This document shows, one piece after another, positions 1 through 8,016 of a stretch of 64,000 bases of DNA. Within the stretch, counting starts at the first letter, position 1; each line of letters begins with the position of its first letter. The DNA is from Pedococcus bigeumensis (GTDB taxonomy: Bacteria > Actinomycetota > Actinomycetes > Actinomycetales > Dermatophilaceae), in contig NZ_RCZM01000005.1 in the NCBI RefSeq assembly GCF_006438965.1, forward strand, positions 248,001 to 312,000. Reading direction: 5' to 3'. A program made the translations under genes and the position numbers. The notes beneath the pieces are model-generated. The model saw nothing but the letters and a program-made list of their open reading frames with translations. It made no database searches and had not been told where the DNA came from.

Positions 1-394
1 AGACGACCGTCTGGACCTGGGTCACGTCGTTGGTGTTGCGGGAGATCAGCGTGGGCGCGCCGAACCGCGACACCTCCTGGGCGGAGAAGTCACCCACCCG
101 CGCGAAGATCCCGGCTCTGAGGTCCCGCCCGAGACCGGCCGCCGACTTGGCGCCTAGGTAGGTCGCCGCGACGGTCGCCACGATCTGCACCAGCGACACC
201 GCGAGCATCCAGCCACCGGTGCTGACGATGTAGCCGGTGTCGCCCTTGGCGACACCCTCGTCGATGATCTTGCCGTTGAGGCTGGGCAGGTAGAGCGAGG
301 CCATGGTGCCCACGAGCTGCAGTCCCACCAGGACTGCGACCAACCCCTGGTAGGGCCTCAGGTAGTCACGAATGATCCGGATCAGCACTGTCAT
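1..394 (-). CDS. ABC exporter, N-terminal membrane domain (partial)
   Basis: The first 131 codons of an ABC transporter that continues beyond base 1. They encode two clear membrane spans (about residues 14-35 and 60-82) followed by the intracellular-loop sequence typical of type-1 ABC exporters (LGRDLRAGIFARVGDFSAQE, then a SRFGAPTLISRNTNDVTQ region). That loop pattern is known from half-size multidrug exporters with a fused ATPase; the ATPase part is outside the window, so this is inferred. The ATG at 394 overlaps the stop of the TetR gene (ATGA), so the two are co-transcribed. The substrate cannot be told. The exporter is probably repressed by that TetR protein. Confidence 0.85.
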   Translation of the reverse strand, partial: MTVLIRIIRDYLRPYQGLVAVLVGLQLVGTMASLYLPSLNGKIIDEGVAKGDTGYIVSTGGWMLAVSLVQIVATVAATYLGAKSAAGLGRDLRAGIFARVGDFSAQEVSRFGAPTLISRNTNDVTQVQTVV

Positions 395-1104
395 TTCCCC
401 CTTGAGGTGCGCGAGGTGATCGCGACGGAGCGGCGTTCGGTTGCGGTCGTGGCGGAGCGTCCTTGGGCGGCGGCAGGACGACGTTCCTTGGTGGCCGGAC
501 GGCGGTCGGTCGCCGCCGGCCGGGAAAGCGCGCCCTCGAGGACGACGTCGACGAGCTCGGCCGCGGTGGAGTCCTGGCCGTCGAGCATCGGGTGGACACT
601 CGAGAGCGTGAGCATCCGCAGGTAGCCGATGAAGTTGAGGACCGGGATCCGCAGCAGCGCGACGTCGTCGCCGATCAGGGCGGTGAACGCGGCGTCGAGC
701 TCTGCCGTCCCTTCCTGACGGCGACGCATGGCCTTCGGGTCCATCGGGCGGTGCAGCGGCTGGCCGGACGACTGCAGGACGCTCATCAACGCGAAGATGC
801 CCTGCAGGTGCTTCTGCATCACGGTGACCGCTGCAGCGAGGCGGTCACGCAACGGCAGGTCGCGATCCACTGCGGCCAGCTCGGCCTTGACAGCGGCCGT
901 GTCGAACGCCTCGTGGACACAGGCATGGATGATCTCGTCCTTGCTGTCGAACACCCGGAAGATCGTGCCCTCGGCGATGCCCGAGGCCTTGGCGATCTCC
1001 CTCGTGCTGATGCCGCGTCCCTTGTCCCGCAGGAGGGGGATGGTGGCGGCGATGATCGAGGCCCGCCGGTCGTCGGGGGCCATCGCGGGGGCGCGGGGTG
1101 ACAT
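391..1104 (-). CDS. TetR-family repressor of the adjacent ABC exporter
   Basis: 237 aa. The N-terminal third is a TetR DNA-binding domain: a helix-turn-helix around ISTREIAKASGIAEGTIFRV followed by the usual FDSKDEII helix. The C-terminal ligand domain is generic, and the last 45 residues are a low-complexity Arg/Ala/Thr tail rich in ERR repeats. I start at the ATG at 1104 because a CATACT -10 box lies 7 nt upstream (leaderless transcript) and because a longer reading from 1134 would run through the operator palindrome at 1119-1138. The stop overlaps the exporter start, and the operator overlaps its own promoter, so it very likely represses itself and the exporter until an unknown ligand binds. 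Confidence 0.9.
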   Translation of the reverse strand: MSPRAPAMAPDDRRASIIAATIPLLRDKGRGISTREIAKASGIAEGTIFRVFDSKDEIIHACVHEAFDTAAVKAELAAVDRDLPLRDRLAAAVTVMQKHLQGIFALMSVLQSSGQPLHRPMDPKAMRRRQEGTAELDAAFTALIGDDVALLRIPVLNFIGYLRMLTLSSVHPMLDGQDSTAAELVDVVLEGALSRPAATDRRPATKERRPAAAQGRSATTATERRSVAITSRTSRGK

Positions 1105-1111
1105 GGTGATC

Positions 1112-1117
1112 AGTATG
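1112..1117 (-). promoter_or_regulatory. -10 box of the tetR-exporter operon
   Basis: CATACT read on the minus strand, 7 nt from the ATG at 1104. The spacing implies a transcript that begins at or next to the start codon. The repressor palindrome lies directly upstream. Confidence 0.5.
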
Positions 1118-1118
1118 A

Positions 1119-1138
1119 GTGAGTGAGCACTCACTCAC
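1119..1138. promoter_or_regulatory. TetR operator palindrome
   Basis: GTGAGTGAGCACTCACTCAC: perfect 9-bp arms around a 2-bp centre, 14 bp upstream of the tetR start and next to its -10 box. TGAGTGA/TCACTCA arms are a common form of TetR-family operator. Autoregulation is inferred from position. Confidence 0.85.
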
Positions 1139-1207
1139 AACTGGGTTTTCCACCTGCACAAATGAGCGCCCAGATGACGGATGTCCCGGCCGGCACTCAC
1201 TCGCGGC

Positions 1208-2707
1208 TCAGACCAGGAGCCCGTCGGCTACGAGCTCGCGGACCAACGGAAGGGCGGCCACGCGCACCTCGGCTGCCGGCTTGCCGAGCAGCTCCGCAAT
1301 GGCCGCGAGGGCGGCGCCCGCGGGCAGCGTGCCGTCGCACACGCTGACGAGCGCGGCGCCGACGGTGTCGAGCCGGACCACGCGGCGCAGCCCGCCACCC
1401 TGGCGCAGCATGATCACCGCGGGGTCCTCCTCCCCCGGCCGGCCGTGCCGCTCCTCTGTGACGTCGTCGGCGCACCGCCACGCGACGGCCAGCACCTCGT
1501 CATCGGTGTGCTCGGCCAGCCAGGTGCGGGCGCGTAACCCGGACAGGACGTGCGCACCCATCGGAACCGCCACCGGCCCGGTCGCCTCGGTCAGCTCGAC
1601 GAAGGGCTCACGGTCCCCCACGAGTCGCTGCAGGGTAATGACGCCAAAGCCGATCGCGCTGACCCCGCGCGACGCGAAGTCGTCCAGCCACGCGGCATAC
1701 ATCGTGGCGAACTCGGTGGTCGCGCTGTGGTGCCCTCCGTCGCGCGACCAGGTCTCGGCGTACTCCGCGGGGTCCTGCACGTCGCGCTGGATGATCCACG
1801 CGTCGAGGCCGGTACCGGCCACCCAGCCGCGCACGCGGTCGCGCCAGTCGGCGTCGCCGACGACCTCCCAGTTGCCGAGGAACTGCGCAACGCCACCCGG
1901 TTCGAGGTGCGCTCCGATCGAGCGCACCAGGTCGGCGACGACAGCGTCACCGGCCTGCCCACCGTCGCGGTACTCGAAGAGCGGGACGTCGGGGGTCCGT
2001 GGCGTGATGACGAACGGCGGGTTGCTGACGATCAGCCCGAACTGTTGTCCCGCAACGGGATCCAGCATCGAGCCTTCGACGACGTCCCAGTCGCACTCGT
2101 TGAGCACGGCGTTGAACCTCGCGAAGTCCAGTGCCCGCGTGGAGATGTCCGTGACGGTGACCTGCCGGGCGTGCGCGCCGAGGTGCAGCGCCTGCACCCC
2201 GCACCCCGTGCCGAGGTCGAGCGCGCGCTCCACAGCAGGTCGCGGCGTCCAGGACGCCAGCGTCGTCGAGGCTCCGCCGAGACCCAGCACGTGGTCCTCA
2301 CGAAGGGGACCGCGGGTCTGCAGCTCGGTGAGGTCGGAGGCGATCCACCACGCGTGGTCCTCGTCGCCGTAGGGGCGCAGGTCGCACGTGGCGACCACGC
2401 CAGGCCCCTGCTCGCGCACCAGGCCGAGCGATGCAGCGCCGACGAGCCCCAGGGTGGGCAGGGCCGCGGCCGCCTCCTCGCTGTCGACGGCGTCGCCGAG
2501 GCCGAAGAGCCGGACCAGCGTCGCGAGCGGCGTGCCGACGTCGACCGTGACCCGCTGGGCGGGCAGCACCTGCTCGCGGGCCAGCGCCGCTGTCGCCAAC
2601 GGTCCGAGCAGCTCAGCGACCGCCTCGACCGTGTATGCCGCGGCCCTCAGGTCGGCCCGCAGGCGGGCGACGAGCTCGGGGTCGGCCACCGGGGTGGGGA
2701 CGCTCAT
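1208..2707 (-). CDS. SAM-dependent methyltransferase, HemK/PrmC-like
   Basis: 499 aa. The central domain has a class I methyltransferase fold: SAM-binding motif LDLGTGCGVQALHLGAHA (about residues 165-182), then VTVTDISTRALDFARFN, and the NPPF catalytic motif in GLIVSNPPFVITPRTPDVP. NPPF/NPPY is known from enzymes that methylate amide or amino nitrogens (PrmC, RlmF-type), so the target may be a protein glutamine or a nucleic-acid base. An N-terminal domain of about 130 aa and a long C-terminal region flank it, an arrangement common in actinobacteria. The ATG at 2707 overlaps the stop of the AIM24 gene (ATGA), so the two are translationally coupled. The exact substrate is unknown. Confidence 0.8.
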   Translation of the reverse strand: MSVPTPVADPELVARLRADLRAAAYTVEAVAELLGPLATAALAREQVLPAQRVTVDVGTPLATLVRLFGLGDAVDSEEAAAALPTLGLVGAASLGLVREQGPGVVATCDLRPYGDEDHAWWIASDLTELQTRGPLREDHVLGLGGASTTLASWTPRPAVERALDLGTGCGVQALHLGAHARQVTVTDISTRALDFARFNAVLNECDWDVVEGSMLDPVAGQQFGLIVSNPPFVITPRTPDVPLFEYRDGGQAGDAVVADLVRSIGAHLEPGGVAQFLGNWEVVGDADWRDRVRGWVAGTGLDAWIIQRDVQDPAEYAETWSRDGGHHSATTEFATMYAAWLDDFASRGVSAIGFGVITLQRLVGDREPFVELTEATGPVAVPMGAHVLSGLRARTWLAEHTDDEVLAVAWRCADDVTEERHGRPGEEDPAVIMLRQGGGLRRVVRLDTVGAALVSVCDGTLPAGAALAAIAELLGKPAAEVRVAALPLVRELVADGLLV

Positions 2708-3417
2708 CCGTCGAGCAGCCCGCCGAGGTTGAAGCCCCCGCCGCCGCCCCCGCTCCCCGCCGCTGGTGGCGTCCACTCACTCGGCTGGACGATCACGAAA
2801 CCCGGCCCGGAGAACGCGTACTGGAACGCCTCCCCCGACCCGCCGCGCAGCATGGAGCGGACGTTCATGCTCGAGACGACCTGGGGCACGAGGTTGGCCG
2901 ACCAGCCGACGCAGGCCTGCACGTCCACGAAGGTGGGCTGCTGGCTGCAGTCGAGGATGACGGGTTGGCCGACGGTGTGGATCGCGACCGTCCCGGTGCC
3001 GTGCAGCGTGGTGTTGAACAACCCGCCACTCAGCATGCCGGCACCTTGCACCCGCTTGATGTCCCACTCGATGGTGGAGTCGAAGGCCAGCAGGTTGCGC
3101 GCGTTGACCGACAGCGCGTCGCCGGTGAGGTCGACGAGGAAGACGAACCCGGCCTCGGAGGCGAAGAAGACGTCGCCCTCACCGGACACCCGCATGAGTG
3201 AGACGTCCTCGCCGGTCACGACCTTCTTGAACAGCTTGCCGACGCTGCCGGCCTTCTCGTGGTCGAACCGGATCTGGCCCTGGTAGGACACCATCGCGCC
3301 CTTGACCGCGAGCACGTCGCCGCCGAGGTGGACGCGCAGCATCTGGGGGTTCTGCAGCGCGAACCGCTGCTGGGCCTGGACCTCGAGGTTGGCCTGGTCG
3401 AAGAGCGGACTCTGCAT
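2704..3417 (-). CDS. AIM24 family protein
   Basis: 237 aa, about the usual length for the AIM24 family, which forms a jelly-roll of repeated beta-strands. Typical stretches are LGGDVLAVKGAMVSYQGQI near residue 30, GEGDVFFASEAGFVFLVDL, and a Gly-rich tail (GSGGGGGGFNLGGLLDG). AIM24 proteins are named for a yeast mitochondrial inner-membrane protein; the bacterial function is unresolved. It is the first gene of a two-gene unit with the methyltransferase and overlaps it by 4 bp. The start at 3417 is backed by a TAGGCT -10 box 6 nt upstream, which suggests leaderless translation. Confidence 0.85.
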   Translation of the reverse strand: MQSPLFDQANLEVQAQQRFALQNPQMLRVHLGGDVLAVKGAMVSYQGQIRFDHEKAGSVGKLFKKVVTGEDVSLMRVSGEGDVFFASEAGFVFLVDLTGDALSVNARNLLAFDSTIEWDIKRVQGAGMLSGGLFNTTLHGTGTVAIHTVGQPVILDCSQQPTFVDVQACVGWSANLVPQVVSSMNVRSMLRGGSGEAFQYAFSGPGFVIVQPSEWTPPAAGSGGGGGGFNLGGLLDG

Positions 3418-3423
3418 GGCCCC

Positions 3424-3429
3424 AGCCTA
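3424..3429 (-). promoter_or_regulatory. -10 box for leaderless AIM24 transcript
   Basis: TAGGCT on the minus strand followed by 6 nt and the ATG at 3417. The same hexamer precedes the starts at 20542 and 21900. Confidence 0.55.
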
Positions 3430-3903
3430 GGTCGCGGGTCGGTCCGTCGACAGTCGATAGGCCAACCACGTGCCGGCCCGGTCAGCCAACCCGTCGTAGA
3501 GCCGTTGCGCCGTCTCGTTGTCCGGCGCCGTCTCCCACGCCAGCCACTGCATCCCGCGGTCTGCGGCCAGCTGCCGACACGCGTCGATGAGTCCTGCTCC
3601 GACTCCTCGTCCGCGCGCCTGCGCGGTGACGAACAGGTCCTCCATCACTGCGAGCGGCTGGGCGAGGGTCGTGTCCCAGCTCCAGAGCATGGTCGCGTGG
3701 CCGAGCGCCCCGCCCGTCGTGTCGCGGGCGATCAGCTGGGTGCCGCCCGCGCCGGTCTCGAGGAACGCCCGGCTCATGGCGCGCAGGTCCTCGTCCGACG
3801 GGTCGCTCTCGTAGAACGTGCAGTAGGCCCGCATCAACGGCAGCAGGTCGGCCAGGTCGTCCCGCGTGACGGCCGAGATGTCGAACTCGCTCTCCGTGGG
3901 CAT
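3427..3903 (-). CDS. GNAT-family N-acetyltransferase
   Basis: 158 aa, standard GNAT length. The acetyl-CoA binding motif is visible as VTAQARGRGVGAGLIDACRQ (about residues 92-111), preceded by the beta-4 strand AVMEDLFV and followed by the beta-5/alpha-4 segment LAWETAPDNETAQRLYDGL. GNAT enzymes transfer an acetyl group from acetyl-CoA to an amine; the acceptor here is unknown. It is expressed as a single gene: a TAGGGT box lies 6 nt before the ATG, and the gene ends 10 bp upstream of the AIM24 start, within that gene's promoter region. Confidence 0.85.
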   Translation of the reverse strand: MPTESEFDISAVTRDDLADLLPLMRAYCTFYESDPSDEDLRAMSRAFLETGAGGTQLIARDTTGGALGHATMLWSWDTTLAQPLAVMEDLFVTAQARGRGVGAGLIDACRQLAADRGMQWLAWETAPDNETAQRLYDGLADRAGTWLAYRLSTDRPAT

Positions 3904-3909
3904 GACGCG

Positions 3910-3915
3910 ACCCTA
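3910..3915 (-). promoter_or_regulatory. -10 box for leaderless GNAT gene
   Basis: TAGGGT on the minus strand, 6 nt before the ATG at 3903. Confidence 0.5.
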
Positions 3916-3981
3916 CGCGGGGGGGCGCGCGTGGCACTCGGCCAGGCGGCACACCGGCTCCGCCCCGCAGCCCGGAGGCGG

Positions 3982-4779
3982 CTACCAGGGCGGGGGAAGG
4001 TCGCGCCGTCTGATGCGCTCGAGGGCCATGATCGATGTGAGCTCGATCCGGCGCTCCGGGGTCGCCGAGTAGAAGTTCACGGCAGCCGCGACCACCGCCA
4101 CGTCGGCGCCCGTGGTGAAGGCCGAGATGATGCGTGGGTTGAAGCGAACCGCCTGGGCAGCCCGCTCCCTCAGGGAGGACCTGATCCGCCAGGCCTCCGA
4201 CGGCGTCAGCACCCGGATGTTGCCGTCCCATGCCACCGCCCTCGGCTCTTGCGTCCAGGCGATGACGTCGCCGCCCATGAGCGTCGGCAGCACCACACCT
4301 TCCTGCGTGAGGCGCACGGCCGGCCACCCCCGGGGGCCGCGCCCAGGACGGGCCCCCTGCCAGATCGTCGTCGCCACCACCCCGACCAGGACGACGGCGA
4401 CCGGCCAGTAGCCCGGCTGGCCGTCCCGGGCTTCGTGGACGGCGACTGCGGCAAGGGCTGCGAGCCCAGGCACCCCCGCCACCAGCGCAGCGAGCCCGAG
4501 AGCGGCAGCCAACGGACGGGCGGGGAACTCGATGCTCATCCGGTGCCCGTCGGGGACCATGCGCACCGCAGCGGTGCCCCGGGTGCGCTCCACCAGCGAG
4601 AGTCCGACCGGAACGAGGACGAGCACTGCCACCCCGACCCCGAGGACCCACCACGCGACAGAACGGTTCAGCGCCGCCACCGCGACCATGGTCGCCACGT
4701 GGACGAGGATCGCCGTGGACCGGAGCAACCTGCGGTGGGCCGCCCGCCAGGACCCGCGCGACGGTGTCGTGACTGTCAC
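3982..4779 (-). CDS. Membrane protein of unknown function
   Basis: 265 aa, not recognised. The N-terminal half has four hydrophobic spans (about residues 21-40, 43-62, 88-112 and 124-142), arranged as two hairpins. The C-terminal half (about 150-265) is soluble and contains strands such as AVRLTQEGVVLPTLMGGDVI and RIELTSIMALERI that look like a PH-like or YcxB-like membrane-signalling domain; this is only an impression. It stands alone between a terminator and the GNAT gene. The GTG start at 4779 has a TACATT box 7 nt upstream, consistent with leaderless translation. Confidence 0.65.
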   Translation of the reverse strand: MTVTTPSRGSWRAAHRRLLRSTAILVHVATMVAVAALNRSVAWWVLGVGVAVLVLVPVGLSLVERTRGTAAVRMVPDGHRMSIEFPARPLAAALGLAALVAGVPGLAALAAVAVHEARDGQPGYWPVAVVLVGVVATTIWQGARPGRGPRGWPAVRLTQEGVVLPTLMGGDVIAWTQEPRAVAWDGNIRVLTPSEAWRIRSSLRERAAQAVRFNPRIISAFTTGADVAVVAAAVNFYSATPERRIELTSIMALERIRRRDLPPPW

Positions 4780-4786
4780 GGACCTG

Positions 4787-4792
4787 AATGTA
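4787..4792 (-). promoter_or_regulatory. -10 box for leaderless membrane-protein gene
   Basis: TACATT on the minus strand, 7 nt before the GTG at 4779. Confidence 0.45.
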
Positions 4793-4867
4793 TTCGCCCT
4801 GGTGCCCGATTCGGGATGCTTTTACGGCATGCGCGGGCTCGGACCACTCCGAGCCGTTGCAACAGAA

Positions 4868-4899
4868 CGGCCGGCTCACCCTGGTGGGTGAGCCGGCCG
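4868..4899 (-). terminator. Terminator after hppA
   Basis: A perfect 14-bp GC-rich stem with a 4-nt TGGT loop, 23 bp beyond the hppA stop. On the minus strand it is followed by TTCTGTT, a weak T-rich stretch. Confidence 0.75.
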
Positions 4900-4921
4900 C
4901 TGCACGTATGCCGTATCGGAG

Positions 4922-7384
4922 CTAGCGGTTCGCCGGCTCCTCGACCACGTCGGTTGCGTCGTCGACGGCCTGACCGGGTGCGGTCTCGGCCTCTCCGGCG
5001 TCCGGAGCCACGGCGTCGAACCGGGCGGCAGCCTGGCCGTCGCCGTCGCCACCGATCGCCAGGTCGCGCGCCTTGGAGACGGCCACCGCGGCGACGATGA
5101 TGACGACCGCAGCGGCGGCGATGCCGTAGCGGACGACGTTGCTCTTGTCAGCGCCGATCGAGAGCGTGACGATCGCCGGGGCGATCAGCACGGACACCAG
5201 GTTCATCACCTTGATGAGCGGGTTGATGGCCGGGCCGGCGGTGTCCTTGAACGGGTCACCGACGGTGTCACCGATGACGGTCGCGGCGTGGGCGTCGCTG
5301 CCCTTGCCACCGTGGGTGCCGTCCTCGACGATCTTCTTCGCGTTGTCCCATGACCCACCGGAGTTGGCCAGGAACACCGCCATCAGGCAGCCGGTGCCGA
5401 TCGCGCCGGCGAGGAAGCCGGCGAGCGGGCCGATACCGAGACCGAAGCCGACCGCCACGGGGGCGAGCGCGGCCAGCAGACCCGGCGTCGCGAGCTCACG
5501 CAGCGAGTCCTTGGTGCAGATGTCGACGACCCGTCCGTACTCGGGCTTCTCGGTGTAGTCCATGATCCCGGGGTGCTCGCGGAACTGGCGGCGCACCTCG
5601 AAGACGATGGCGCCGGCAGCTCGGGTCACCGCGTTGATGGCGAGGCCGGAGAAGAGGAACACCACGGCCGCGCCGAGCAGCAGCCCGACCAGCGTGCTGG
5701 GCGTGACGATCTCGAGGTTGAACGTCGTGTCGATCTGACGCTGGATCGCCGCGATCTGGACCTTGTCCAGGGCGCCGCTCTGCGCCTGCTGGCTCAGGTC
5801 CTGCAGGATCGGGTTGTAGACACCCTTCCAGGCGTCCGAGTAGGACCCGAAGAGCGCGGTCGCAGCGAGCACGGCCGTCGCGATCGCGATGCCCTTGGTG
5901 ATCGCCTTGGTGGTGTTGCCGACCGCGTCGAGGTCGGTGAGGATCTGGGCGCCCTCGCCATCCACGTCACCGGACATCTCGGCGATGCCCTGTGCGTTGT
6001 CCGAGACCGGCCCGAAGGTGTCCATCGCCACGATGACGCCCACGGTGGTCAGCAGACCACAGCCGGCCAGCGCGATGAGGAACAGCGACAGGATGACCGA
6101 ACCGCCACCGAGCAGGAACGCTGCGTAGACGGCCGCGCCGATGATGACGGCGGTGTAGACGGCCGACTCGAGGCCGACGCCGATGCCCGACAGCACGACG
6201 GTTGCCGCACCGGTGAGTGAGGTGCGGGCGACGTCCTTGGTCGGGCGCTTGTCGGTGCCGGTGAAGTAGCCGGTCAGCCAGAGGATGACCGCCGCCAGCA
6301 CGATGCCGATGATCACGGCCAGCAGGGCCGAGCGACGCGGGTCGCCGGTGAGGGCGGCGACCGACTCGTCGGTGGAGCCGAGCCCACTGAAGGTGTCGGG
6401 CAGGTAGATGTAGGCGGCAACCCCGGAGAGCACCGCGGCGATGACGGCCGAGATGTAGAACCCACGGTTGATCGCCGACAGGGCGTTCTCGCCGGGCTTG
6501 ACCCGGGTGATGAAGACGCCCAGGAGGGCCGTGACGGCACCGATGGCGGGAACGATCAGCGGGAACACCAGGCCGTAGGTGCCGAAGGCGGCAGAACCCA
6601 GGATGAGGGCGGCCACCAGCATCACGGCATACGACTCGAAGAGGTCGGCGGCCATGCCGGCGCAGTCGCCGACGTTGTCGCCCACGTTGTCGGCGATGGT
6701 CGCCGCGTTGCGCGGGTCGTCCTCGGGGATGCCGGCCTCGACCTTGCCGACCAGGTCGGCGCCTACGTCGGCAGCCTTGGTGAAGATGCCGCCACCGACA
6801 CGCATGAACATGGCGAGCAGGGCGGCACCGAAGCCGAAGCCCTCGAGGACCTTGGGGGCCTCGCCCTGGTAGAGGAGCACGACGACCGAGGCACCGAGCA
6901 GGCCGAGGCCCACGGTGGCCATGCCGACGGTGCCACCGGTCCGGAAGGCGATCCGCATGCCGCTGTCACGGTCGCCGTCGCGGGCGGCGGACGCCACCCG
7001 GACGTTGGCCTTGACGGCCAGGCTCATGCCGAAGTAGCCGATCGCCGCAGAGAAGAGGGCACCGACGATGAAGAAGCCGGAGCGTCCCCAGCGGACCTCG
7101 GCGGTGTCAGCGGGGAGCAGGAGCAGGAGGCCGAAGACGAGGACGACGAAGACGCTCAGCGTCTTGAACTGGCGGGCGAGGTACGCCTGGGCGCCTTCTT
7201 CCACGGCAGCGCCGATTTCCTGCATCTTCTCGGTGCCGGGGTCGGCCGCCAGAACTTGCTGGCGGAAGAACACACCCATGACCAGCGCGATGATCGCAAT
7301 GGCGAGCACGGCGTAGACCAGGGTGAGATTGGTGCCGTCCAGCTGCAGGTCAGCAGCGGTGGCGGCAGGCGCAAGGCGCGACAT
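4922..7384 (-). CDS. hppA: Proton-translocating membrane pyrophosphatase
   Basis: 820 aa with about 16 membrane spans. It couples hydrolysis of pyrophosphate to proton export across the cytoplasmic membrane. The catalytic loop is clear: DVGADLVGKVEAGIPEDDP followed by NAATIADNVGDNVGDCAGMA, the Asp-rich metal/PPi site. The motif GNTTKAITKG carries Lys where potassium-dependent enzymes have Ala, which places it with the potassium-independent H+-PPases (family knowledge). A charged 45-aa C-terminal tail follows the last span. I start at the ATG at 7384 because GGAGG lies just upstream; the longer reading from 7483 has none. It is a single gene with its own terminator. A CRP-like site lies about 115 bp upstream of the start. 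Confidence 0.97.
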   Translation of the reverse strand: MSRLAPAATAADLQLDGTNLTLVYAVLAIAIIALVMGVFFRQQVLAADPGTEKMQEIGAAVEEGAQAYLARQFKTLSVFVVLVFGLLLLLPADTAEVRWGRSGFFIVGALFSAAIGYFGMSLAVKANVRVASAARDGDRDSGMRIAFRTGGTVGMATVGLGLLGASVVVLLYQGEAPKVLEGFGFGAALLAMFMRVGGGIFTKAADVGADLVGKVEAGIPEDDPRNAATIADNVGDNVGDCAGMAADLFESYAVMLVAALILGSAAFGTYGLVFPLIVPAIGAVTALLGVFITRVKPGENALSAINRGFYISAVIAAVLSGVAAYIYLPDTFSGLGSTDESVAALTGDPRRSALLAVIIGIVLAAVILWLTGYFTGTDKRPTKDVARTSLTGAATVVLSGIGVGLESAVYTAVIIGAAVYAAFLLGGGSVILSLFLIALAGCGLLTTVGVIVAMDTFGPVSDNAQGIAEMSGDVDGEGAQILTDLDAVGNTTKAITKGIAIATAVLAATALFGSYSDAWKGVYNPILQDLSQQAQSGALDKVQIAAIQRQIDTTFNLEIVTPSTLVGLLLGAAVVFLFSGLAINAVTRAAGAIVFEVRRQFREHPGIMDYTEKPEYGRVVDICTKDSLRELATPGLLAALAPVAVGFGLGIGPLAGFLAGAIGTGCLMAVFLANSGGSWDNAKKIVEDGTHGGKGSDAHAATVIGDTVGDPFKDTAGPAINPLIKVMNLVSVLIAPAIVTLSIGADKSNVVRYGIAAAAVVIIVAAVAVSKARDLAIGGDGDGQAAARFDAVAPDAGEAETAPGQAVDDATDVVEEPANR

Positions 7385-7499
7385 TCCATCCTCCTCGATG
7401 GGGAAACTTTCAGGACCACCCAAGGGCACGCCACGATGGCGCACCGCAGAGGGGACGTTGGTGGCGAGAGTAATGCACGTCACAGCCTGTGGGGCCCCG

Positions 7500-7515
7500 G
7501 GTGAGCATCGTCACA
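7500..7515. promoter_or_regulatory. CRP-like binding site upstream of hppA
   Basis: On the minus strand TGTGACGATGCTCACC, one mismatch from the CRP/GlxR consensus TGTGA-N6-TCACA. Two further CGTCAC half-sites lie at 7478-7483 and 7523-7528. A link to cAMP control is inferred only from the match. Confidence 0.45.
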
Positions 7516-7598
7516 GGTAAATCGTCACCCTGAGACCGCCCTCTGGCAGGTTTCGCCGGGCGTTGGGGGTGCGCTGGGGGTGTTTCGCGGACGTTCCG

Positions 7599-7964
7599 TC
7601 AGGCGTTGGACGCCTCGGCGGCCTCGTCGACCGTCGGGTAGATGTGGAACACCTTGTCCAGGCCGGTGATCTTGAAGACCTTGAGGATCCGCTCCTGGGC
7701 GCTGACGATGCGCAGCGTGCCGTTCTGTCCACGGACCAGCTTGAGCCGACCGACGAGCACGCCGAGCCCCGTGGAGTCCATGAAGGTGACCTTCTCGAGG
7801 TCGACCACGAGGTCGGTGCGGCCCGCAGCCACCTGTTTGTCGAGCACTTCGCGCAGCAGTGGAGCGGTGTAGACGTCGATCTCGCCCGCCACGTGGACGA
7901 TGGTCACTGCGCCCTGCTCGCTGCTGGAGACCGACAGGTCCACGGTCACCCCTTCAGTTGCCAT
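7599..7964 (-). CDS. STAS-domain anti-sigma factor antagonist
   Basis: 121 aa, one STAS domain of the SpoIIAA/RsbV type. The phosphorylatable serine lies in VTFMDSTGLGVLVGRLK (about residues 56-72), the DSTGLG motif typical of antagonists that are switched by anti-sigma kinases. The strand VDVYTAPLLREVL-like segment near residue 28 is also typical. It should bind and inactivate an anti-sigma kinase and so free a stress sigma factor, but no such kinase or sigma factor gene is in the window. I start at the ATG at 7964; the longer reading to 8315 runs antisense to the helicase. It is divergent from the helicase with a 52-bp gap. Confidence 0.9.
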   Translation of the reverse strand: MATEGVTVDLSVSSSEQGAVTIVHVAGEIDVYTAPLLREVLDKQVAAGRTDLVVDLEKVTFMDSTGLGVLVGRLKLVRGQNGTLRIVSAQERILKVFKITGLDKVFHIYPTVDEAAEASNA

Positions 7965-8003
7965 TGCCAGTGAGCAGCCGCCCGGACCGTCTGCCCTCGG
8001 GAT

Positions 8004-8009
8004 TACGGT
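8004..8009 (+). promoter_or_regulatory. -10 box for leaderless helicase gene
   Basis: TACGGT, 7 nt before the ATG at 8017; no ribosome binding site is present, so the transcript probably begins at the start codon. Confidence 0.6.
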
Positions 8010-8016
8010 AGCGGCA

